A DNA stretch of 7,200 nt. It comes from Thermoplasmatales archaeon (GTDB lineage: Archaea; Thermoplasmatota; E2; DHVEG-1). A model generated the notes under the pieces. The model was not told the DNA's origin and did not search any database. It saw nothing but the letters and a program-made list of their open reading frames with translations. The translations under genes and the position numbers were made by a program. The stretch lies in the NCBI GenBank assembly GCA_023128855.1, contig JAGMDE010000099.1, positions 1-7,200 on the forward strand, read 5' to 3'. Below, one piece after another: positions 1 through 5,078 of the stretch. Position 1 is the stretch's first letter, and each line of letters begins with the position of its first letter.

Positions 1-1
1 A

Positions 2-964
2 TATAACAACAAGAAATCTTTAGAAGATCTGATAAGACTCACAGATAAGATAAAACCTGATTGTGTTTATTTTGTCATGTGGGCTGGAAGACAAATAACC
101 TGGTTTTTAAAGGAATACTCAAAAATATTGAATAAGAAAAACATTCCTATTGTGTTAACATTACATGAAGCGTATCCTCAGATAGTTCAGGAAGGTGACT
201 TACAACTCTTTACTGATGCATATGCCTATGCAGATCATATCATCGTCTTGACAGAAGATGCCTTACATGACCTAAGAAACGCAGGGATTACCATTCCAAT
301 TAGTGTTATTCTTCATGGACACTATCATGCAATGAATAAAAACAAGGTTAATGATAGAGAAGCACGAGCAATTGTAAGTAAACATTTTTCTATTCAGATA
401 AGTGATACAACACGTGTGATCCTATTTTTTGGTTTCATAAGGGATTACAAAGGGTTAATCTATTTGATTCGAGCTGCACCATATGTATTGAAGAAACTAC
501 CAGAAACATTGTTTATAGCAGCTGGCTCCCTGGAGTTAGCAGAAAAACCATTGCAATATCAAAATGAGATACAAAAACTAGGTTTAGAAAACAAATTTCT
601 TCTATTCGGTGAATATGTAACTGACGATATCTTGTTTGAATCCTTCTATAAAGCTGCTGATATTGTCGTTTATCCATATGTAGGGATCAGTCAGAGTGGC
701 ACAATGTTTACAGCGATAGGGATGAAACGACCAGTTATCATTAGCAAACTTGGCTCTTTTGTTAGAAAATTTGAAAAACAAGGCATAATACTTACGTCTA
801 AACCAAAAGATCCTAAATCCATAGCGGAAAAAATAGTATATCTTTTCACCCATGAAGAGGAGCGGAAAAAACTAGCGGAAAGAGCATACTATATTCTAAA
901 AAAAGATTATAACTGGGAAAAAATTGCAAACGATTATATTACAATATTCAAAAAGCTGAAATAA
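2..964 (+). CDS. Glycosyltransferase, GT-B fold, family 4 (C-terminal part; 5' end outside window)
   Basis: The frame is open from base 2 to the TAA at 962-964 (320 residues visible). Residues before the ATG at 77 read as normal protein (for example DKIKPDCVYFVMWAGRQ), so that ATG is internal and the gene starts upstream. Counting from the base-77 Met, the first part ends the N-terminal Rossmann lobe (VLTLHEAYP 26-34, HIIVLTEDA 54-62, SVILHGHY 76-83). The C-terminal nucleotide-sugar lobe has the family 4 signature FFGFIRDYKGL (117-127) with R122 and K125 where donor phosphates are usually bound, FGEYV (177-181), and AADIVVYPY...SQSGTMFTA...RPVI (193-221). It should move a sugar from a nucleotide donor to a glycan, lipid or protein at the cytoplasmic face; donor and acceptor cannot be read. 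The usual E-x7-E pair is replaced by the SQSG variant with Thr instead of the second Glu. No membrane segment is visible. It converges on the minus-strand small genes. Confidence 0.88.
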   Translation, partial: YNNKKSLEDLIRLTDKIKPDCVYFVMWAGRQITWFLKEYSKILNKKNIPIVLTLHEAYPQIVQEGDLQLFTDAYAYADHIIVLTEDALHDLRNAGITIPISVILHGHYHAMNKNKVNDREARAIVSKHFSIQISDTTRVILFFGFIRDYKGLIYLIRAAPYVLKKLPETLFIAAGSLELAEKPLQYQNEIQKLGLENKFLLFGEYVTDDILFESFYKAADIVVYPYVGISQSGTMFTAIGMKRPVIISKLGSFVRKFEKQGIILTSKPKDPKSIAEKIVYLFTHEEERKKLAERAYYILKKDYNWEKIANDYITIFKKLK

Positions 965-970
965 ACGACC

Positions 971-976
971 TTTTTT
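971..976 (+). terminator. T-tract terminator of the glycosyltransferase gene
   Basis: A run of six T starts seven bases after the TAA stop, in the convergent gap between this gene and the minus-strand genes. Archaeal RNA polymerase stops at such U-runs without needing a hairpin, and no stable stem is seen here. Confidence 0.4.
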
Positions 977-1053
977 CCGTTGGAAGGCCAATGCTAATCT
1001 GAAATGACTTTTTCGCATGCATACACTTAGACTTAAACTATCGATTCAGCAAT

Positions 1054-1098
1054 CTATTTCTTCTTCTTCCTTTTTACAGTCTTTTTTTTCTTTGGCAT
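1054..1098 (-). CDS. Lysine-rich 14-residue microprotein
   Basis: ATG at 1098-1096 and TAG at 1056-1054 enclose MPKKKKTVKRKKKK, in which 10 of 14 residues are Lys or Arg. Two signals suggest that it is expressed. A GAGG Shine-Dalgarno (1108-1111) lies nine bases before the ATG. A TATA-like box at 1142-1150 is embedded in a 26-bp element nearly identical to the one in front of the 81-aa gene, and at the same distance (44 versus 45 bases from box edge to ATG). A transcript starting near 1120 would have a leader of about 20 bases. The peptide has no fold of its own; such basic tails bind nucleic acids or ribosomes, but no function is claimed. It is not the eL41 ribosomal peptide, which is longer and Arg-rich. 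The A-rich run could also yield such a peptide by chance, in which case the promoter would serve a small RNA. Confidence 0.45.
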   Translation of the reverse strand: MPKKKKTVKRKKKK

Positions 1099-1107
1099 TT
1101 TTTATAA

Positions 1108-1111
1108 CCTC
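1108..1111 (-). promoter_or_regulatory. Ribosome binding site (GAGG) of the 14-aa microprotein
   Basis: On the minus strand the bases read GATGAGGTTATAAAAA and then ATG. GAGGT pairs with the archaeal 16S tail, and GAGG is nine bases from the start. This is the main translation-level support for so short a frame. Confidence 0.4.
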
Positions 1112-1128
1112 ATCCCACTACAAATTGT

Positions 1129-1154
1129 TAACATTTCTTTCTTTAAAAAACCAA
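1129..1154 (-). repeat. 26-bp direct repeat, copy 2 (upstream of microprotein)
   Basis: On the minus strand it starts TTGGTTTTTTAAAG and ends ATGTTA. It matches the copy at 1443-1468 at 24 of 26 positions with no gaps, in the same orientation, offset by 314 bases. The two copies bracket the 81-aa gene. The identity extends past the A/T box on both sides, which is more than a shared TATA motif would need. Confidence 0.75.
1142..1150 (-). promoter_or_regulatory. TATA-like promoter box for the microprotein
   Basis: TTTTTTAAA on the minus strand lies within the repeat. A start about 26 bases downstream falls near 1120, leaving a short leader that contains the GAGG site. It lies just past the stop of the 81-aa gene, so the microprotein could be transcribed separately or by read-through. 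Confidence 0.4.
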
Positions 1155-1165
1155 CTTAACCGCAT

Positions 1166-1411
1166 CTATATAGCATAAGCTAATGCTTCATCACTAGTTA
1201 TCTCTCTAACTCGTCCTTCATCTACCCATTTATCAAATAGGCGCTTCTGAATGGGAAATTCAAAAATTTTCTTATCCGTATACATCATTAAAGCATAGAC
1301 GTCCTTGTTTTTTCCGCTCTCAAACCTGTACATTACTGCAAATGCTATTTTACGATCTTTACTTAATTTAAACTCATAGTACCGTCCTACCTTTATTTTT
1401 GGTTGTAACAT
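1166..1411 (-). CDS. Hypothetical 81-residue protein
   Basis: I do not recognise a family. The ATG at 1411-1409 is preferred over an in-frame TTG 18 bases upstream (1429) because GAGGAG (1422-1427) sits 10 bases before the ATG and because the likely transcript start near 1434 would leave the TTG almost no leader. The protein reads as alternating beta strands followed by a short helical end: GRYYEFKL (9-16), KIAFAVMYRF (21-30), DVYALMMY (37-44), KIFEFPIQKRLFDKWVDEG (48-66), then SDEALAYAI at the C-terminus. There are no Cys, signal peptide or membrane segments, and charge is mixed, so it is probably a small soluble cytoplasmic protein. It ends in TAG. It lies between two copies of a 26-bp repeat, downstream of the PAS protein on the same strand but separated from it by a T-tract and its own promoter-like box. 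Confidence 0.72.
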   Translation of the reverse strand: MLQPKIKVGRYYEFKLSKDRKIAFAVMYRFESGKNKDVYALMMYTDKKIFEFPIQKRLFDKWVDEGRVREITSDEALAYAI

Positions 1412-1421
1412 CAAATATTTT

Positions 1422-1427
1422 CTCCTC
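1422..1427 (-). promoter_or_regulatory. Ribosome binding site that selects the ATG start of the 81-aa gene
   Basis: GAGGAG on the minus strand is followed by 10 bases and then the ATG at 1411. The competing TTG at 1429-1427 overlaps this site, so it cannot use it. Confidence 0.6.
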
Positions 1428-1512
1428 AACCTATAATTTTCATAACATCTTTTTCTTTAAAAAACCAATCCCCCGTTGTGTTTTTGGTGGGGAGAATAAA
1501 AAATGGGACCAT
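1426..1512 (-). CDS. Doubtful 28-codon frame upstream of the 81-aa gene
   Basis: ATG at 1512-1510 and TGA at 1428-1426 enclose a peptide beginning MVPFFILPTKN and ending TGDWFFKEKDVMKIIG. The frame stays open for 18 codons above this ATG (46 codons between stops), but no earlier ATG, GTG or TTG was found. A purine stretch (AAGGGAAAGGAA) precedes the ATG. The sequence looks protein-like, so it may be a tiny gene or the eroded 3' end of a lost one. Its last third overlaps the 26-bp element that I also read as the 81-aa gene promoter, so at least one of the two readings may be wrong. Confidence 0.2.
   Translation of the reverse strand: MVPFFILPTKNTTGDWFFKEKDVMKIIG
1443..1468 (-). repeat. 26-bp direct repeat, copy 1 (upstream of 81-aa gene)
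   Basis: Partner of 1129-1154, with 24 of 26 bases identical. The two differences lie in the purine-rich stretch between the A/T box and ATGTTA. Read as protein in one frame, the copies give DWFFKEKDVM and SWFFKERNVN, so a decayed coding duplication is an alternative to a duplicated promoter. Confidence 0.75.
1456..1464 (-). promoter_or_regulatory. TATA-like promoter box for the 81-aa gene
   Basis: TTTTTTAAA on the minus strand. A transcript start about 26 bases downstream falls near 1434, giving a leader of about 23 bases that holds the GAGGAG site. The layout matches that of the microprotein promoter almost base for base. Confidence 0.45.
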
Positions 1513-1547
1513 TTCCTTTCCCTTGGCATATCCTAAATCAGTGTAGA

Positions 1548-1561
1548 ATTTGTTAACAAAT
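1548..1561. repeat. Perfect 14-bp palindrome ATTTGTTAACAAAT
   Basis: All seven base pairs match around a GTTAAC centre. It lies downstream of the PAS gene stop and upstream of the 81-aa gene and its promoter-like box. TTGTTAACA also occurs at 1125-1133, in the leader region of the microprotein. A dimeric regulator could bind such a site, but AT-rich DNA makes short palindromes common. Confidence 0.35.
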
Positions 1562-1593
1562 ACGTGTCAAAATCCCCTTCCTCGCGCTCTTTT

Positions 1594-1600
1594 AAAAAAA
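1594..1600 (-). terminator. T-tract terminator of the PAS gene
   Basis: Seven T on the minus strand begin six bases after the TAA of the PAS gene, with no hairpin. This fits archaeal U-run termination and separates the PAS gene from the small genes downstream. Confidence 0.45.
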
Positions 1601-1605
1601 TTTAA

Positions 1606-3147
1606 TTAATGGCTAGTCTCTTTTTTATATAACTCTTCAAGTCTTTTCCACTCAGTAACATCTCTAGAAATTCCCATTGTACCAATAATATTTCCCTCTG
1701 CATCAAAACGTGGTATTTTTGTTACTGAAACCCATCGAGTATATCCTTCAACACTGGTAAGTTCTTCAATTTTGTTAATGATAAATTTACCTGTGTTGAG
1801 AACGTCTTGATCGTCATCAAATGCTTTTTTAGCCTGCTCATCCAGTAGAAAATCAAAATCTGTTTTACCTATCATTTCTTCAGGTTTAACATTAGAATGA
1901 GCAGCCTTTGCTTTATTCACCATGACAAATTTGTTTTCTTCGTCTTTAAAGTAAATGGAATCAGGAATACTATCCATAAGCGTTTGAAGCAATCCATGTT
2001 CATGAGATAGTTTAATTTCAGCGGTTTTACGATCACGAATATCCCTTATAACAAGTACAAAATAATCAACTTCATTCTCTTTTTTAACTAGGAAAAACGA
2101 GCTAATTTCCACATTTATTATTTTTCCGTCTCCACCTATGATTTCTGTTTCTTGGCTTGTTGCGATCTTTTTTGCCAACAATTCCTGAAATTGATTTACA
2201 ACAATTGATAAAGATTTCGGAGTGAGCAGCCCCATACTTAGGAAATTATTACTAATCATATCTTCTTCTTTAAGACAGAATAAATCAAGTGCTTTGCTAT
2301 TAATATCAAGAATCTCTCCACGGGCATCAAGTACTAGCATTCCATCAGTTGTACATTCAAATAAACCTTCGTATTTCTCCTCACTTTCTTTTAATTTTTG
2401 CTCTGCTTCCTTACGTTCAGTTACATTCTTAATAACACCGATGGAACCAGTGATTTCTCCAGCATCATTTTTAAAAACACTCAAAGAAATATCAACATCT
2501 AATACTTCATTATTTTTCGTATACATCCTAGTTTCTAGATTGTGTTGCATGCCTTTTTCTCGAATATTTTCAATTCTTATTTTTTTCCATTCCTCAGGTG
2601 GATAAAGCATTGAAACAGGTTTATTATATAGCTCTCCTTCACCATAACCCAAGAGGGTTTCTGTGTATTTATTCCATGAAATCACACGTTCACGTTCATC
2701 TGTAAGCATAATTGCAACTGCAGAATTGTCAAAAATACCTCGATATTGTTCCTCAGATGCTCTTAACTTCTCTTCGGCCTTCTTACGCTCAGTGATATCC
2801 CAAATCAATGCTAGCATCACTGGTTTTCCATCCCGTGTAAAAAGAGACGTACTTATCTCTACAGGGAAACTAGTTTCATCTTTTCTAATATTTTCAGTTT
2901 CAAAATTCATACCACCTTTAGAAATAATCTCTTCTGCTTTTTGAGACCAATCAAATGATTCAGGAAATATTTCAGAGATATTCATTTTATTAAAGTCATC
3001 CCATTCATATCCAAAAAGCCAACAAGATTTTTGATTTGCTTCTATTATCGTTCCACTAATATCTGTTAAAAAAGCAGCAGCATTTATAGATTCAAAAAGA
3101 GTCTTATATCTACCATCTAAAGATCTGTGTCTAGATTCTTCTAACAT
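1606..3147 (-). CDS. Four-PAS-domain sensor protein without an output domain
   Basis: The 513 residues hold four PAS/PAC units and nothing else: PAS1 about 12-122 (LFESINAAAFLTD, WDITERK), PAS2 about 134-246 (YRGIFDNSAVAIMLTD, NVTERK), PAS3 about 256-375 (YEGLFECTTDGMLVLD, RDIRDRK) and PAS4 about 383-502 (LLQTLMDSIPDSIYFKDEEN, SRDVTEWK). Linkers such as RKKAEEKLRASEEQY (121-135) look like the short signalling coiled coils between PAS units. The protein stops 11 residues after PAS4; there is no histidine-phosphorylation helix, ATPase, GGDEF or DNA-binding domain and no membrane segment. PAS domains sense ligands, redox or light through cofactors or mediate dimers; no cofactor can be named. Presumably it acts by contact with a separate kinase or regulator. 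An in-frame TGA at 3156-3154 just above the ATG fixes this start or a later one; GTGAT (3153-3157) is a weak ribosome site. The remnant of a kinase was looked for downstream and not found. Confidence 0.9.
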   Translation of the reverse strand: MLEESRHRSLDGRYKTLFESINAAAFLTDISGTIIEANQKSCWLFGYEWDDFNKMNISEIFPESFDWSQKAEEIISKGGMNFETENIRKDETSFPVEISTSLFTRDGKPVMLALIWDITERKKAEEKLRASEEQYRGIFDNSAVAIMLTDERERVISWNKYTETLLGYGEGELYNKPVSMLYPPEEWKKIRIENIREKGMQHNLETRMYTKNNEVLDVDISLSVFKNDAGEITGSIGVIKNVTERKEAEQKLKESEEKYEGLFECTTDGMLVLDARGEILDINSKALDLFCLKEEDMISNNFLSMGLLTPKSLSIVVNQFQELLAKKIATSQETEIIGGDGKIINVEISSFFLVKKENEVDYFVLVIRDIRDRKTAEIKLSHEHGLLQTLMDSIPDSIYFKDEENKFVMVNKAKAAHSNVKPEEMIGKTDFDFLLDEQAKKAFDDDQDVLNTGKFIINKIEELTSVEGYTRWVSVTKIPRFDAEGNIIGTMGISRDVTEWKRLEELYKKETSH

Positions 3148-3213
3148 AACACATCACGCTAATGCAACCCATCTAATATTTTCAATTGGAAACATTAATT
3201 GAATACATTGCGG

Positions 3214-3222
3214 ATATTTAAA
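3214..3222 (-). promoter_or_regulatory. Possible TATA box for the PAS gene
   Basis: TTTAAATAT on the minus strand follows an AAAGTAAA stretch that could serve as BRE. A start about 26 bases downstream falls near 3192, giving a leader of about 45 bases. The T-tract after the isomerase gene also suggests separate transcription. Confidence 0.35.
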
Positions 3223-3247
3223 TTTACTTTATAATTAAGTTGAGTCT

Positions 3248-3253
3248 AAAAAA
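3248..3253 (-). terminator. T-tract terminator of the isomerase gene
   Basis: Six T on the minus strand lie nine bases past the TAG of the isomerase gene, with no stem. It sits in the 115-base gap before the PAS gene. Confidence 0.4.
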
Positions 3254-3262
3254 GGCAAATAT

Positions 3263-4321
3263 CTATAGTTTTGCTAGTTCATTTTTAAGTTCAGTAATTG
3301 CATCAACAGGAGTAGGATCTATTTTTCTTAGAATGGCAAGATAACAACTGACGAAATCTCCAAGATACATTGCATGCATCATTTTTGCTAATCGTTTTTT
3401 ACCTTGCGGATAAATCTCGATAACATTTCCAGCAATATCTTCATAAAGCTTTTTCATAAAATCAAGACGTTTAGACATGTAAATTGATTCATTTTCACTA
3501 TCTCTAAATAAAACACATGAGAATTTTTTTGATACATCTGGATCCATGGACCATCCAATTATATCATTATGATTGCACTCTGAAACTTCATCATATCTAC
3601 AAATTAGCTTACTATTTTCATTTAATTGAGTGCACCAGCGTTTTGCTATGGGTGAATAAAAGTCAAATCCGTATACCTGTGGAATTTTATTATAAATTTT
3701 TTTTGCTATCTGTTTTGACAAGTTATCTGCCTCAGGCACTTCTTTTTTATTATAATTTCTAAACTCATTTACTACTGTTATTGTCTCCTCAATTTCATGA
3801 TCTATATCTATGTTTAAAACACCAATTTTTTTCAAAGCGTATATCGCTGAAAATAAAGTATAACCTGTAGCAGCTCTTGGTGGAAATCCTGTTGGTATTT
3901 TGATGTGTGGAATTCCCCGTTTTTCACAAAATTCTTGTAATTTTCCTCCTGAAGAAATTCCAATTATTTTACATCTTTTTTGATGGCCATGTTTAAATGT
4001 ATGAAGAGTTTCCTCTGTGTTACCGGAATAACTTTGTGAGAGAAGTAGTGTATCTTTGTGTACCCATTTTGGAAGATCATATTGTCTGGTTACATATATT
4101 GGAATATCTATTTTATCTCTAAGTAAGCTTTGGACAATATCTCCAGAAATTGCAGACGCACCCATACCACTTATTACGATGTTATCTACTTTAAAAAAGC
4201 TGCCCAATGTTGCAGAATCAACTATTTCTTTTGCTTCTTTTATCTGTTCTGGAAATCCTGCAACTGCTCCAAGCATGTCGGATTTATCGATCTCTGAAAT
4301 TAACTTCATATCATCAAGCAT
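3263..4321 (-). CDS. pgi/pmi: Bifunctional phosphoglucose/phosphomannose isomerase
   Basis: This 352-residue SIS-domain enzyme should interconvert glucose 6-phosphate and mannose 6-phosphate with fructose 6-phosphate in the cytoplasm, serving glycolysis or gluconeogenesis and mannose-derived sugar nucleotides. The first SIS domain has SGMGASAISGD (51-61) and the phosphate loop SYSGNTEET (97-105). PPRAATGY (147-154) follows. The second half has TQLNENSK (231-238) and ECNHNDIIGW (248-257). E235 and H251 are 16 residues apart, the same spacing as the catalytic Glu203 and His219 of the Pyrobaculum aerophilum enzyme. The C-terminus GDFVSCYLAILRKIDPTPVD (321-340) is typical of the family and the length is somewhat above the usual 300-330. 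The first ATG is used, with a weak GGATGA site six bases upstream; Met5 is an alternative. It is divergent from metV and ends in TAG. Confidence 0.93.
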   Translation of the reverse strand: MLDDMKLISEIDKSDMLGAVAGFPEQIKEAKEIVDSATLGSFFKVDNIVISGMGASAISGDIVQSLLRDKIDIPIYVTRQYDLPKWVHKDTLLLSQSYSGNTEETLHTFKHGHQKRCKIIGISSGGKLQEFCEKRGIPHIKIPTGFPPRAATGYTLFSAIYALKKIGVLNIDIDHEIEETITVVNEFRNYNKKEVPEADNLSKQIAKKIYNKIPQVYGFDFYSPIAKRWCTQLNENSKLICRYDEVSECNHNDIIGWSMDPDVSKKFSCVLFRDSENESIYMSKRLDFMKKLYEDIAGNVIEIYPQGKKRLAKMMHAMYLGDFVSCYLAILRKIDPTPVDAITELKNELAKL

Positions 4322-4373
4322 AATTATTCATCCAATTTCCTATCTCTCAAACCTATTGTTGTAAAAGCCAGCC

Positions 4374-4383
4374 CCTTTAAAGA
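4374..4383 (-). promoter_or_regulatory. Possible TATA box for the isomerase gene
   Basis: TCTTTAAAGG on the minus strand would start a transcript near 4353, about 31 bases before the ATG. A second candidate, TTTTTAAATG, lies at about 4390-4399. Both are in the 117-base divergent gap shared with metV, so coordinated regulation is possible. Confidence 0.35.
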
Positions 4384-4406
4384 TATTTTCATTTAAAAAT
4401 GCAAAT

Positions 4407-4416
4407 ACTTAAATTA
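4407..4416 (+). promoter_or_regulatory. TATA box of a probably leaderless metV transcript
   Basis: ACTTAAATTA is centred 27 bases before the metV ATG, and GCAAAT just upstream could be the BRE. No Shine-Dalgarno lies before the ATG (bases TTGTAAAAAT). The spacing puts the transcript start on or next to the start codon, the usual archaeal leaderless layout. Confidence 0.55.
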
Positions 4417-4438
4417 AGAACTTACATTTTGTAAAAAT

Positions 4439-5077
4439 ATGATTATTACTAGACAGAAAGAGTTCAATGAGCTACTAAGTTTGATTAAAGAAGGACCTGT
4501 TTTTATAATAGGGTGTAGTGAATGCGCTACATTGTGCCATACAGGTGGAGAAGAAGAAGTTTTATCAATGATGGAAGATCTCAAGAAAAAAAATATTGAA
4601 ACAACTGGTTGGGTTATTTTAGAACCTGCATGTCACCTACTAAATGACAAACGCTTACTAAAGCAGCACAAAGCAGAAATTGACAAAGCAAAGAAAATAT
4701 TGGTCTTTGCCTGTGGTAATGGCGCACAAACAGTATCTGAGATTATCACTGATATTGATGTAATACCTGGCAATGATACTCTATTTTTAGGAGAGATTAA
4801 ACGAGCTAGTGATTTTGAAAAACGTTGTGTAATGTGTGGAGATTGCATTCAAGACTTATTTGAAGGTGTATGTCCAATATCACGCTGCCCTAAAAGTTTA
4901 TTAAATGGCCCATGTGGTGGATCAATAGATGGGAAATGCGAGGTTGACAAAGATATCGATTGTATATGGGACATTATCTACAAACGCTTAAAAGAAAAGG
5001 GACAGCTGGATAGATTAAAGAAAATCAGAGAACCAAAAAAATGGTCGAAATCAACAGAGATGAGGAGGGTTTTATAA
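4439..5077 (+). CDS. metV: MetV: methylene-tetrahydrofolate reductase C-terminal-domain partner, Cys-rich
   Basis: The 212 residues match the MetV family (MTHFR C-terminal domain), the iron-sulfur or zinc-binding partner that gives some MetF proteins their activity. Thirteen Cys are present: C26-x2-C29-x3-C33 in GCSECATLCHTGG, C65 in LEPACH, C92 in FACGNGAQ, C130-x2-C133-x2-C136, C145, C150, C159 in LNGPCGG, C167 and C175. The end CIWDIIYKRLKEKGQ (175-189) is also family-typical. In acetogens the MetVF complex reduces methylene-THF to methyl-THF; the electron donor and any RnfC2-like partner are not encoded in this window. The gene is transcribed with metF: its TAA is one base before the metF ATG, and its last codons contain the metF ribosome site. 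Its own start has no Shine-Dalgarno and appears leaderless. Confidence 0.92.
   Translation: MIITRQKEFNELLSLIKEGPVFIIGCSECATLCHTGGEEEVLSMMEDLKKKNIETTGWVILEPACHLLNDKRLLKQHKAEIDKAKKILVFACGNGAQTVSEIITDIDVIPGNDTLFLGEIKRASDFEKRCVMCGDCIQDLFEGVCPISRCPKSLLNGPCGGSIDGKCEVDKDIDCIWDIIYKRLKEKGQLDRLKKIREPKKWSKSTEMRRVL
5064..5069 (+). promoter_or_regulatory. Strong ribosome binding site of metF inside metV
   Basis: GGAGGG is nine bases before the metF ATG and overlaps the last codons of metV. It contrasts with the metV start, which has none, and fits the second gene of a two-gene transcript. Confidence 0.75.
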
Positions 5078-5078
5078 A

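Noticed and set aside
1054..1098. The microprotein as ribosomal protein eL41
   Set aside because: eL41 is about 25 residues and Arg-rich with Trp and Met; this peptide has 14 residues and is almost all Lys.
1118..1168. TAG at 1166-1168 as a recoded (pyrrolysine) codon, extending the 81-aa protein by MRLSWFFKERNVNNL
   Set aside because: Several unrelated genes in the window end in TAG with sensible C-termini (isomerase, sequon-rich protein), no Pyl machinery is visible, and the extension overlaps the likely promoter of the microprotein.
1430..1605. Remnant of a histidine kinase domain downstream of the PAS protein
   Set aside because: The minus-strand translation after the PAS stop shows no H-box, N-box or G-box in the frames I read, and a T-tract follows the stop at once.
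2222..2944. Plus-strand open frames of 93 and 127 codons opposite the PAS gene, and similar antisense frames opposite the glycosyltransferase, isomerase, metV, metF and sequon-rich genes
   Set aside because: Each lies inside a well-supported gene on the other strand, is rich in Ser, Ile and Leu as expected of reverse-complement translations, and shows no family motif of its own.
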